A program made the position numbers and the translations under genes. This document shows positions 8,806 through 17,908 of a stretch of DNA of 34,617 bases, piece by piece. The notes under the pieces are model-generated. The model was not told the DNA's origin. It worked only from the letters and a program-made list of their open reading frames with translations, and made no database searches. The first letter of the stretch is position 1. Every line of letters starts with the position of its first letter. Source of the stretch: Prevotellaceae bacterium (GTDB lineage Bacteria; Bacteroidota; Bacteroidia; Bacteroidales; UBA932); contig JAIRUB010000144.1 in the NCBI GenBank assembly GCA_031254635.1, positions 1 through 34,617 of the forward strand, written 5' to 3'.

Positions 8806-9714
8806 TTACATTTTAAAATCAATAGCAACGAAGTCTTTATTTACTGAAAACTTCATAGAACTACCGAAAGGTAGGGCTAAATTCGGCTTTTCGTGCCCTG
8901 CCGGAAAGGCATAAGCTACCGGAATATTCAAGTCTTTTACTTGTTCGGCAATAATTTCATAAGCGGTTTTTCCAAAGGGCGTTTCACCGTCTTTTATATT
9001 GATAAATTGCCCTACCAACAAACCTGTAATACCGTTCAACTTTCCGCTTCTGCGCAGGTGAACCATCATGCGGTCGATAACATACAGCGGCTCATTAATA
9101 TCTTCTAAGAAGAGAATTTTCCCTTCGGTATTCCATTCGTCGGCAGAGCCGGTAAGGTGTGCTATGATGGACAGATTACCGCCCACAAGCATCCCTTGCA
9201 CTTCTCCGCAACAATTGAATGGATGTGGCGGGAGTTCATAGTGCAAAGCCTCACCAAATAAGGCCTTGCGCAAGCTTGCCATAGTACCATCGTCTTGCCC
9301 GTCAAGCGGAAAATGAGCCGACATGGCGCCGTGAATGCTCGCCAAACCCAAACGATGCCAACGGGCATGCAACACCGTAATATCACTAAAGCCTACCAGA
9401 AGTTTAGGCATCTTCAATAAAGGGGAAAAATCAATATCGTCAATGATACGACTGCTGCCGTAGCCGCCGCGGGCGCAAAAAATTGCTTTTATTTCCGAAT
9501 TATTGATGGCCTGCTGAAAATCTTCCCTCCGCAAATCATCAGCACCGGCAAAGGTATAATCTTGGGCATACACGTGTTTTCCTACCACGGGATGCAAGCT
9601 CCAACGCTTCAAGGCATATAGGAGCGGATCAAGTACACCCTCAGCTAATCTTCCGGCAGGAGCTACAACGGCAATCTTGTATCCGTGTTTCAAATAGTTT
9701 ACGTTCAGCAACAT
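8806..9714 (-). CDS. LD-carboxypeptidase (peptidase S66)
   Basis: IAVVAPAGRL, AIFCARGGYGSSRIID, LLVGFSDITVLH, SIHGAMSAH, GMLVGGNLSIIAHLTGS, LFLEDINEPLYVIDRMMVHL. Start at 9714 (MLLNVNYLKHGYKIAVVAPAG) preferred over the track start at 9813. Confidence 0.92.
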   Translation of the reverse strand: MLLNVNYLKHGYKIAVVAPAGRLAEGVLDPLLYALKRWSLHPVVGKHVYAQDYTFAGADDLRREDFQQAINNSEIKAIFCARGGYGSSRIIDDIDFSPLLKMPKLLVGFSDITVLHARWHRLGLASIHGAMSAHFPLDGQDDGTMASLRKALFGEALHYELPPHPFNCCGEVQGMLVGGNLSIIAHLTGSADEWNTEGKILFLEDINEPLYVIDRMMVHLRRSGKLNGITGLLVGQFINIKDGETPFGKTAYEIIAEQVKDLNIPVAYAFPAGHEKPNLALPFGSSMKFSVNKDFVAIDFKM

Positions 9715-9734
9715 AAAGAAAACAAATAATGAAA

Positions 9735-9742
9735 CAAAGTTA
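9735..9742 (-). promoter_or_regulatory. Candidate -7 box upstream of LD-carboxypeptidase
   Basis: Plus CAAAGTTA = minus TAACTTTG (TAnnTTTG); lies inside the extended ORF and supports the 9714 start. Confidence 0.5.
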
Positions 9743-9884
9743 GGAAATTTATCGGCGGCAACAAAGAAAAACAGGTAATTATATATAAAAAAATAGACGT
9801 ATATTCGTGCCATGCCCCAAATATTTTTATATCCCCCGCTTTTATTTTCTTTGCGGAGTTCTCTAACATACAGGCATAATAAGT

Positions 9885-11120
9885 TTACCGCTTTTTCAAC
9901 AATTTCTTTACTGCCGATTCCAACGACTCTGAGGGGTCAATAATCGTATAATCCTGCCAAAAATTTTCATCATAAAAATTCCGTACGTTATCAGAATAAA
10001 CCTGACTTTTCTTAAAGGCAGGTTTGCCGGAAGGTAATTCCGCTACTTGTTTTATTCCTGTTATTACAGCCTCAGATACTATAGTATATTTTGTGGAAAA
10101 GAACCTGCGTTTCCAATCACATTTGAATTGCATTTCGTTCCTTGTATAATAGAGATAGCTTTTCCCATTGTGCTGCTTATAAACGCACAAATAGGATACC
10201 TCTTCCGGTGTAAAGCGCATAGTAGCCGGTTTCTTTTTCAGAATAATGTCGGTAACCATACTTTTATCTAACATGCTTAAGTAAAATTCGACACGCGAAA
10301 AAGTCAAATTTCCCTGATCTATATACATGGTTCCATGAAAAGGAGAGTCATGTGATACTCTTACCGGTGCAAAGCTTATAGTAAAATGAGCCCGATCATC
10401 CATCATTACTGATTGCTCTAAAGTATAACGATATAAGTGAACCTCTTTATTTGTTAAAAAGAAATCGTTGTTTTTCACCACGTCAAGCTGTATGGAAATC
10501 CAGGGGCCGCCTTCGAATTTTACCAATACGGTATCAAGTCTGCTATAATCGGCTAATTGACGTCCTTTTTCAACGAATACCCTGTCTGCATTAATTCCTT
10601 TAGTGTAAGGGGTTTTATAAATTTCTATTACTGCCTCTGCAATATTTACGTAATTGCTCCTCTTTTTAATAGTTTCTCTGTAGAAACCCGAAAATAAAGC
10701 TATATCCAGATTATAATTATCTCTAATCTTACGAATAGCTTGCTGCACTATTGTTTCGGGATTATCCGAATAAATAGTAACCGAATTTAATACTATAGCT
10801 CCCGGTGTAAGATAAATAGTTGTGTCCTTAATAGCCTTCCCCTGTATTGGAACAATCAATTTATTATACCCCAAACAGGTAAACTCAAGGTTCCCTTTTT
10901 CGCCCTGTTTCTTTATTTTAATAGTAAATGCCCCATCATCATTAGTAATAGTACTTACATTTTGTTCTAAATGGCGTATATTTACATAAGATAATTTTTT
11001 ATTTGTACGCTGTTCTTTTACCACTCCATTGACAACAATGTAATCCGGTGATTCCTGCTCCCCTGCATATAAAGGAAGCAAAAAGAAAAATGCAAGAAAT
11101 AAGGTAATAGTTGTTTTCAT
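9885..11120 (-). CDS. Carboxypeptidase-regulatory-like (CarboxypepD_reg) domain secreted protein
   Basis: Signal peptide; VNGVVKEQRTNKKLSYVNIRHLEQNVSTITNDDGAFTIKI...LEFTCLGYNKLIVPI; downstream IVQQAIRKIRDNYNLDIALFSGFYRE typical of this Bacteroidota family. Confidence 0.85.
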   Translation of the reverse strand: MKTTITLFLAFFFLLPLYAGEQESPDYIVVNGVVKEQRTNKKLSYVNIRHLEQNVSTITNDDGAFTIKIKKQGEKGNLEFTCLGYNKLIVPIQGKAIKDTTIYLTPGAIVLNSVTIYSDNPETIVQQAIRKIRDNYNLDIALFSGFYRETIKKRSNYVNIAEAVIEIYKTPYTKGINADRVFVEKGRQLADYSRLDTVLVKFEGGPWISIQLDVVKNNDFFLTNKEVHLYRYTLEQSVMMDDRAHFTISFAPVRVSHDSPFHGTMYIDQGNLTFSRVEFYLSMLDKSMVTDIILKKKPATMRFTPEEVSYLCVYKQHNGKSYLYYTRNEMQFKCDWKRRFFSTKYTIVSEAVITGIKQVAELPSGKPAFKKSQVYSDNVRNFYDENFWQDYTIIDPSESLESAVKKLLKKR

Positions 11121-11223
11121 AATTTGTGTTTATTAATGAATAATTTTTGGTCTTAACTACTATTAAGACCGGTTCGTCCACAAATACTCTAAAAATTTGC
11201 CTTACGCTTTACTTTTCACTTCA

Positions 11224-13005
11224 TTAATTAATAAAGGCAATTATTTGGTTTTTCTGAACATCAGCGCCTTGTCTCGTTTCGATATAAACCAATTTGCCAT
11301 CTTTTAATGCATGAATAGGTTCGACTCCATAATAGGTTTGAACAAAACAAATAATATCTCCTTTCTTAAATTCCGTTCCAACTACAGGAGCTGTGGACAC
11401 ATCGGTCATATCATATTGCCAGATAACCTGTCCTTTGTAAGGCGCTTGAACAGCTTGGGCATCCGGAAATTTTTCCATAATTCTGTTTACATCAAAACTT
11501 GGCATTTCCACTACCGGTCGTTTCACTATAATGGGAGCATTGGCTTTTTCTTTGGCTTGTTCTACTTCTTTTTTGAACCGTTCTTTTGCAAGGCCCGACT
11601 TGTAATCGCGGTATTGCCTGTCGTGCATGGCCAACTCAAATAATTCCTCATCGTCCTGGCCAAAATCCCATTTATTTTCCTTCATTTCTTTACGAAACTC
11701 ATCTAAAGCATCAGGATAAGGCGCCTGCGGGTCGCCTGTATAAAATTCTAAATTATTTTTCTTAGCTAATTCTATAATTTCCGGAGCTAATTCGCCGGGT
11801 AATTTCCCCATCTTTCCTAAAATCATATTCCAACTGTCTTTATCAATGGTTGAAAACCGGGCTTCTCCTTTTGCCATTGACAGGATATTCATTAAAGCAA
11901 TATTTTTCACATATTGGCTGAATGGCGTTACCAATGGCGGATAGCCTAACTTTGGCCACACATATTCTACTTCCTGAAACAATTGAACTACTAAGTCGTT
12001 TAAACTAACTTCTTGCTTTTTATTTTGACGAAGAGCCATGTTAATAGCGCCCCACATTCCTTTCAGGTCAGCCATCATAGATCCCATCATGCCGCCCGGA
12101 AGGCCACAGCCTACCAACAACGAGGTCATCTGTTTATTAGATTGGTCTATAAAGAAACCTAAGAAATCGTCGATAAATGTTTGTGTTAAATAACGTGCTT
12201 CCATATAGGCTTTCATGTTAATGTCGGGTACTAAAAAACCTGCATCTTTTAACATAGCATGTATGGTAATGATATCCGGATGAATCATACCCCAGGAAAG
12301 CGGTTCCATGGCGACGTCAACAAAATCGGCTCCTGCGCGAGCTACTTCCAACATAGAAGCAATAGAGAAACCGGGGCCTGTATGTCCGTGGTACTGGACA
12401 TTGATATGAGGATGCCGGTCTTTAATCCCTTTTACTATTTTCCCTAAGGAAACCGGACGGCCTATTCCTGCCATATCTTTCAGGCAAATTTCATCAGCAC
12501 CGCCTTCTATCAATTGGTTAGCTAAACCAACGTAATATTCAACTGTATGAATAGGGGAGTGGGTTATGCTCATAGCTGCTTGAGCTATCATTCCTGCTTC
12601 CTTGGCGTACCGGATAGAGGGCTGTATATTTCTGACATCATTTAATCCGCAGAAAGAACGGGCGATATCTACGCCTTGTGCTTTCTTGACTTTGAACATT
12701 AGCTTGCGGACATCGGCAGGAACCGGATTCATGCGTAATCCATTTAAAGCGCGTTCCAACATATGCGTTTGAATGCCTGCACGGTTAAAAGGTGCTGTCC
12801 ATTGCCGGACTGTTGTATTCGGATTTTCACCAAATAATAAATTTACCTGTTCGGAAGCGCCGCCATTGGTCTCCACCCGCGCAAAGCAACCCATGTCTAC
12901 AATTACAGGTGCAATTTGCACTAATTGGTCAACTCTTGGAACATATTTACCGGACGATTGCCACATATCGCGGTAAACGAGACTGAATTTAATTTCTTTT
13001 GCCAT
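11224..13005 (-). CDS. Pyruvate carboxylase subunit B / oxaloacetate decarboxylase alpha-like carboxyltransferase with non-canonical biotinyl-like C-terminus
   Basis: SLVYRDMWQSS, RVETNGGASEQVNLLFGENP, LCLKDMAG(I), VQYHGHTGPG, GLPGGMMGSM; C-terminal biotinyl/lipoyl-like region lacks AMKM. Confidence 0.9.
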   Translation of the reverse strand: MAKEIKFSLVYRDMWQSSGKYVPRVDQLVQIAPVIVDMGCFARVETNGGASEQVNLLFGENPNTTVRQWTAPFNRAGIQTHMLERALNGLRMNPVPADVRKLMFKVKKAQGVDIARSFCGLNDVRNIQPSIRYAKEAGMIAQAAMSITHSPIHTVEYYVGLANQLIEGGADEICLKDMAGIGRPVSLGKIVKGIKDRHPHINVQYHGHTGPGFSIASMLEVARAGADFVDVAMEPLSWGMIHPDIITIHAMLKDAGFLVPDINMKAYMEARYLTQTFIDDFLGFFIDQSNKQMTSLLVGCGLPGGMMGSMMADLKGMWGAINMALRQNKKQEVSLNDLVVQLFQEVEYVWPKLGYPPLVTPFSQYVKNIALMNILSMAKGEARFSTIDKDSWNMILGKMGKLPGELAPEIIELAKKNNLEFYTGDPQAPYPDALDEFRKEMKENKWDFGQDDEELFELAMHDRQYRDYKSGLAKERFKKEVEQAKEKANAPIIVKRPVVEMPSFDVNRIMEKFPDAQAVQAPYKGQVIWQYDMTDVSTAPVVGTEFKKGDIICFVQTYYGVEPIHALKDGKLVYIETRQGADVQKNQIIAFIN

Positions 13006-13051
13006 ATAAAATTTTTGGTTATTAGATTTGTAAGGATTAATCTTCCAATCG

Positions 13052-13059
13052 CAAATTTA
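13052..13059 (-). promoter_or_regulatory. Candidate -7 box upstream of carboxyltransferase gene
   Basis: Plus CAAATTTA = minus TAAATTTG. Confidence 0.45.
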
Positions 13060-13149
13060 AGAAAAAAAATCGATTATTTTTAATTTTTCACCATACTTTT
13101 GATCATTAGCCACAAATTCTAAAAAAAAGGATGTCGTCAATACTATCAC

Positions 13150-13794
13150 CTAATTAAATTCTGCAATATACGGATTCATTAGTTTTTCTTCACGAATGGT
13201 GGTAGCAGGGCCGTGTCCCGGATATATTACCGTGTTTTCAGGCAAGGGTGCAATCTTTTTCGAAAGACTTTCCATAATTTCATCATAATCGCCGCCGGGC
13301 AAGTCGGTACGGCCAATACAGGCTTGGAACAACAAGTCGCCGGTAAGAATAAAATGTTCTTCCGGAGAGTAAAAACATACGGAGCCTTTGCTATGGCCGG
13401 GCGTGTGCAGTACCTGTAGCTGCGATTGCCCGAAATGAAGAATTTGCCCATCTTCGAGTTTGCCGTCCGGCGGAGGCGGGTTTTTTGTCTTGTAACCAAA
13501 ACTCATGGCAATATTGGCGGTTTGAGCTAACATTTCTTTGTCGCCGGCGTGAATATAACTTTTGATGTTGTACGTATTAGCAAGAAAAGCATTTCCCATA
13601 GCATGGTCAAAATGCCCGTGGGTGTTCAGCAAGAGTACCGGCTTCAAATTGTTATCAGCAATAAATTTTTGCAAGCGGCTACATTCGTTTTCATTGCCGC
13701 AGCCGCAATCCACAATAACGCACTCACGCGTATCGTCCCACAACACATAAGTACATACGCGCAATTCGTTAAAATAAAAAATCTTTATCTGCAT
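13150..13794 (-). CDS. MBL-fold metallo-hydrolase (glyoxalase II-like)
   Basis: LLLNTHGHFDHAMGN (HxHxDH), VLHTPGHSKGSVCFY, FILTGDLLFQACIGRTDLPGGD, VIYPGHGPATTI. Confidence 0.92.
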   Translation of the reverse strand: MQIKIFYFNELRVCTYVLWDDTRECVIVDCGCGNENECSRLQKFIADNNLKPVLLLNTHGHFDHAMGNAFLANTYNIKSYIHAGDKEMLAQTANIAMSFGYKTKNPPPPDGKLEDGQILHFGQSQLQVLHTPGHSKGSVCFYSPEEHFILTGDLLFQACIGRTDLPGGDYDEIMESLSKKIAPLPENTVIYPGHGPATTIREEKLMNPYIAEFN

Positions 13795-13798
13795 TATG

Positions 13799-14278
13799 CT
13801 AATCCTCTTTTTCAGTATTGTGAATATAATGTTGCACCATGCGGGATAAGCGATAAGTGTCGCGACGAAGCCCTATTAACAAAATGGGCGACTCCGAGTA
13901 ATCTAACACGATGGTATCTTCATAAAGCCGCATCAGGCGCGCTACGGCACTCTTGTGTCGAAACACTAATTTTTTGTCTTCGTCCGATACCAATACAAAA
14001 TTTAATTGTAAAAACATACGGATGACTTCCTGCTTATATTCATCAAAGGGTTTCGAAGCATAAATTTTTTGCTTCACGTAGCCAATCATAGGATATACAA
14101 AGCCGAAGGCAACGAGAAATATTACAAGCATGGGAATATTGCTCCGACGGATAAGGTCCATAAAAGTTATATCGGGATGACTGCCTCTTCCGAGATAATA
14201 ACTAAGTCCAAAGACAAGTGCTACCAAAATAAAGAGTAGCACAATTGTTTTTAAAGCTCTGAAAAAATAACGTTGCAT
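13799..14278 (-). CDS. Conserved-looking membrane protein of unknown function
   Basis: 159 aa, two N-terminal hydrophobic helices then a soluble domain; packed between MBL and ROK genes with 4- and 2-nt gaps. Confidence 0.75.
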   Translation of the reverse strand: MQRYFFRALKTIVLLFILVALVFGLSYYLGRGSHPDITFMDLIRRSNIPMLVIFLVAFGFVYPMIGYVKQKIYASKPFDEYKQEVIRMFLQLNFVLVSDEDKKLVFRHKSAVARLMRLYEDTIVLDYSESPILLIGLRRDTYRLSRMVQHYIHNTEKED

Positions 14279-14280
14279 AA

Positions 14281-15261
14281 TTATATTGATTTATAGTTTT
14301 TTATTAATTTTTTCCACACTAAAGCTGCCGAACCTAACACAGCAGCATTTCTGTCATCTAACTCGGAAGGCAACAATTTTACTTTCCCTTTCCACAGGCT
14401 GAGCATGTTGGCTTCCATGTGTTGGTAGGTAGGTTCAAAGATATATTTGCCGGCGTGGGTTAAACCGCCGCAGAGGATAATCGCTTCAGGGGCTGTGATG
14501 GCTACTAAATCAGCCAAGGCGCGGCCTAAGTATAAGCCGGTATGGGCAAAGGCTTCAATTGCAATGGGGTCGCCATTTTCAGCAGCTTTGCTAATCATGT
14601 CGGCGGAGAGTTCATTAAAGCTGATAGCTTTCAGTTCGCTTGCTCCGCGATGGTCGGCCAACAGTTTATATACCGTACGAACAATTCCGGAGGCCGAAGC
14701 GTAAGTTTCTAAACAGCCTTGGCGGCCGCAGCCGCATTCGCGTCCGTTGGGGCTTACAATAATGTGCCCAAATTCGCCGGCAAAACTATCATTTCCGTAA
14801 AGTAAATCGCCATTAACTACAATGCCGCTTCCCAAGCCGGTGCCAAGGGTAATCACCGAAAAATTTCTCATTCCTTTGGCAGCACCGTACAACATTTCGC
14901 CAATAGCGGCAGCGTTGGCGTCATTGGTAATAACCACCGGTAATTCGGGGTAATAGGCAGCTAATTTTTCCGCCACCGGCAACACCTCGCCCCATACTTT
15001 CAGATTGGCGGCATGTTCAATACGGCCGGTATAGTAATTTCCGCAAGGAGCGCCAAAACCAATGCCCGTCAATTCCGATGCTTCCTTTACTGATTCCTGC
15101 AATAATTGTAAACCATGTACTAAGGCTTCCAGAAACAAATCAAATTTTTGGTATTTCATGGTTGGGAAGCTGCCTTCGGCCATTATTTTGCCGTCTATAT
15201 CCACCAAGCCATATACGGTGTTGGTGCCTCCAATGTCGATACCGGCTACTAATTTTTTCAT
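14281..15261 (-). CDS. ROK-family kinase (glucokinase-like)
   Basis: LVAGIDIGGTNTVYGLVD, VITNDANAAAIGE, ITLGTGLGSGIVVNG, GEFGHIIV, CGCGRQGCLETYAS. Confidence 0.94.
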   Translation of the reverse strand: MKKLVAGIDIGGTNTVYGLVDIDGKIMAEGSFPTMKYQKFDLFLEALVHGLQLLQESVKEASELTGIGFGAPCGNYYTGRIEHAANLKVWGEVLPVAEKLAAYYPELPVVITNDANAAAIGEMLYGAAKGMRNFSVITLGTGLGSGIVVNGDLLYGNDSFAGEFGHIIVSPNGRECGCGRQGCLETYASASGIVRTVYKLLADHRGASELKAISFNELSADMISKAAENGDPIAIEAFAHTGLYLGRALADLVAITAPEAIILCGGLTHAGKYIFEPTYQHMEANMLSLWKGKVKLLPSELDDRNAAVLGSAALVWKKLIKNYKSI

Positions 15262-15341
15262 ACTCAGTCGTTTTAAAGAAATCAGATATTCAGATATTCA
15301 ATTATTCGTTCTTTCAACAAGTAAAGGTACAAAAAAATTTC

Positions 15342-15349
15342 TAAATTTG
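15342..15349 (+). promoter_or_regulatory. Candidate -7 box upstream of GldA-like gene
   Basis: TAAATTTG (TAnnTTTG), 18 nt before ATG. Confidence 0.5.
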
Positions 15350-15367
15350 TAGATTATTCGTTTTCTT

Positions 15368-16069
15368 ATGTCGATAGTAGTAGAAAATATCAGTCATTTA
15401 TACGGCCAACAAAGGGCGCTTAATCAGGTTTCGCTCCATATTCCCGAAGGACAGGTTACCGGATTGCTGGGGCCTAATGGCGCCGGTAAATCCACCTTAA
15501 TGAAAATCCTTACGGGTTATTTAGTTCCTACCTCAGGAACAGTCCTGATTAATGGTTACAGTATTACAGAACGATCGTTGGAGGCTCGCCGCCACATCGG
15601 CTATTTACCGGAGCATAATCCTTTATACACAGAGCTTTATGTTAGAGAGTACTTGGAATTGATGGGCCGGTTGCAAGGATTAGGCGCAAAGGCTTTAAAA
15701 AGAGCCGATGAGGTAATTGAATTGACGGAAATTACCCCTGAGCGGCGTAAATTAATCGGGCAATTATCGAAGGGCTACCGGCAACGGGTGGGCTTAGCTC
15801 AGGCCTTGTTGCATGAGCCTAAGGTGCTGATATTAGACGAGCCAACCTCCGGGCTTGATCCTAACCAGATTGTAGGTATCCGCAAGCTGATTACCTCGTT
15901 GGGACGTGAACGCACGGTGTTGTTATCGACTCATATCATGCAGGAGGTGGCGGCTGTATGTAACCGTGTGATTATTATCAATAAAGGGAATATAGTATTA
16001 GACGGCAGCATGAGCCGCTTCAGCGGACAATCGTTGGAGGAGAAGTTTAGGGAGCTGACGATGAGTTGA
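15368..16069 (+). CDS. gldA: ABC transporter ATP-binding protein, GldA-like
   Basis: Walker A GPNGAGKSTLMKIL, signature LSKGYRQRVGLAQALLHEPKVLILDEPTSGLDPNQI, H-loop LLSTHIMQE. The GldA subfamily is suggested by sequence style; ABC ATPase is certain. Confidence 0.8.
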   Translation: MSIVVENISHLYGQQRALNQVSLHIPEGQVTGLLGPNGAGKSTLMKILTGYLVPTSGTVLINGYSITERSLEARRHIGYLPEHNPLYTELYVREYLELMGRLQGLGAKALKRADEVIELTEITPERRKLIGQLSKGYRQRVGLAQALLHEPKVLILDEPTSGLDPNQIVGIRKLITSLGRERTVLLSTHIMQEVAAVCNRVIIINKGNIVLDGSMSRFSGQSLEEKFRELTMS

Positions 16070-16167
16070 TTGTTTGGCAATCATTTTCCAATACCGAAGC
16101 AACCTCGCCACTTGCATGCTTTCCACAACGCCACTTATTTTTTTACCCTGTACCTTGTACCCTTTAC

Positions 16168-17175
16168 CTATTTCATCGCCTCTTCTATCGCTACCGCCAC
16201 AGAAACGGTTGCACCTACCATGGGGTTGTTGCCCATGCCTAAGAAGCCCATCATTTCAACGTGGGCGGGAACTGATGAGGAGCCGGCAAATTGAGCGTCG
16301 CTGTGCATGCGCCCCATAGTGTCGGTCATACCATAAGAAGCAGGGCCGGCAGCCATATTGTCGGGATGCAGGGTGCGGCCTGTACCGCCGCCTGATGCTA
16401 CGGAGAAATATTTTTTACCTTGCTCCATACACTCTTTTTTGTAGGTACCTGCAACAGGATGTTGGAAGCGGGTAGGGTTGGTAGAGTTGCCGGTAATGGA
16501 AACGTCAACGCCTTCTTTACGCATGATGGCTACACCTTCGCGCACATCATCAGCGCCGTAGCATTTTACCTTGGCGCGTTCACCGTTGGAGTAAGCAGTT
16601 TCTTTCACCACCTTTAAATCGCCGGTAGCGTAATCGAAGAGCGTTTCTACGTAAGTAAAACCATTGATGCGCGAGATAATCATAGCTGCATCTTTACCCA
16701 AGCCGTTGAGAATAACGCGCAGTGGTTCTTTGCGCACCCTGTTGGCCGACTTGGCAATGCCTATGGCGCCTTCGGCCGCAGCAAAGGATTCGTGGCCGGC
16801 CAAAAAGGCAAAACATTTTGTATCGTTGCGCAGCAGTTTGGCGGCCAAATTTCCGTGGCCAAGTCCCACCTTGCGGTCATCGGCAACCGATCCGGGAATA
16901 CAGAAAGCTTGCAAGCCGATGCCGATAGTTTCGGCAGCCTCAGCAGCTTTTTTGCAATCGTTTTTAATAGCAATGGCCGCGCCTAACACATAAGCCCATT
17001 TTGCATTTTCAAAGCAGATAGCTTGCGTTTCTTCACAAATCTTGTAAGGATTGATACCCTTAACCTCGCAAATAGCCTTAGCCTCTTCAAGGTCTTTGAT
17101 TTTATATTGTTTCAGTACCGTTTCAATATGTTTAATCCGGCGGTCGTAACTTTCAAACAGAGTCATAATTTTCAA
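16168..17175 (-). CDS. GGGtGRT family protein
   Basis: Contains the name-giving SVASGGGTGRTLHPDNMAAGPASYGMTDTMGRMHSDAQFAGSSSVPAHVEMMGFLGMGNNPMVGATVSVAVAIEEA. Confidence 0.92.
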   Translation of the reverse strand: MKIMTLFESYDRRIKHIETVLKQYKIKDLEEAKAICEVKGINPYKICEETQAICFENAKWAYVLGAAIAIKNDCKKAAEAAETIGIGLQAFCIPGSVADDRKVGLGHGNLAAKLLRNDTKCFAFLAGHESFAAAEGAIGIAKSANRVRKEPLRVILNGLGKDAAMIISRINGFTYVETLFDYATGDLKVVKETAYSNGERAKVKCYGADDVREGVAIMRKEGVDVSITGNSTNPTRFQHPVAGTYKKECMEQGKKYFSVASGGGTGRTLHPDNMAAGPASYGMTDTMGRMHSDAQFAGSSSVPAHVEMMGFLGMGNNPMVGATVSVAVAIEEAMK

Positions 17176-17196
17176 CTTTCAATTATTAATTTTCAA

Positions 17197-17889
17197 TTAT
17201 TCGTGTCGTGGGTCAATATACTTGGCGGCTTCAGCGAAGCGGCCGTAAGTGCCGGTAGCTTTTTTCAAAGCTTCGTTGGCATCTGTACCTTTCTTGACGG
17301 CATCCATCATTTTGCCCAAGTGGATAAATTCATATCCGATTACTTCACCTTCTTTATCTAAGGCTACGCGGTTGATATAACCCTCTGCCATTTCGAGGTA
17401 ACGCACGCCTTTGTCGAGGGTGCTGAACATGGTTCCTACCTGACTGCGCAGGCCCTTACCTAAGTCTTCGAGACCGGCGCCGATAGGCAAGCCGCCTTCG
17501 GAGAAAGCGCTTTGCGTGCGGCCATACACAATCTGCAGGAACAATTCGCGCATAGCAACATTAATGGCATCGCACACTAAGTCGGTATTCAAAGCTTCGA
17601 GAATGGTTTTACCTACCAATGCTTCGGCAGCCATAGCAGCCGAGTGGGTCATACCTGAACAACCAATAGTTTCAATCAGGGATTCCTGAATAATTCCTTC
17701 CTTCACATTCAAAGTTAGCTTACATGCGCCTTGTTGAGGAGCGCACCAGCCCACACCGTGCGTTAAGCCCGAAATGTCTTTAACTTCTTTTGCTTTCACC
17801 CACCTTCCTTCTTCGGGAATAGGCGCAGAGCCATGATTAGGTCCCTGCTTCACAACACACATGTGCTGTACTTCATGAGAGTACTCCAT
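17197..17889 (-). CDS. NifU/IscU-like iron-sulfur cluster assembly scaffold protein
   Basis: VGWCAPQQGACKLTLNV, ETIGCSGMTHSAAMAAEALVGKTI. Start at MEYSHEVQHMC (17889) preferred over 17925. Confidence 0.85.
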   Translation of the reverse strand: MEYSHEVQHMCVVKQGPNHGSAPIPEEGRWVKAKEVKDISGLTHGVGWCAPQQGACKLTLNVKEGIIQESLIETIGCSGMTHSAAMAAEALVGKTILEALNTDLVCDAINVAMRELFLQIVYGRTQSAFSEGGLPIGAGLEDLGKGLRSQVGTMFSTLDKGVRYLEMAEGYINRVALDKEGEVIGYEFIHLGKMMDAVKKGTDANEALKKATGTYGRFAEAAKYIDPRHE

Positions 17890-17908
17890 AAATATAGTAT
17901 TTATATTT

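Noticed and set aside
9715-9813. N-terminal extension of the LD-carboxypeptidase ORF
   Set aside because: Hydrophobic, unlike the S66 family start, and it contains a good minus-strand TAnnTTTG box at 9735-9742, so it is probably promoter DNA.
13549-14025. 158-aa plus-strand ORF
   Set aside because: Antisense to the MBL hydrolase and the membrane protein genes; no protein-like pattern.
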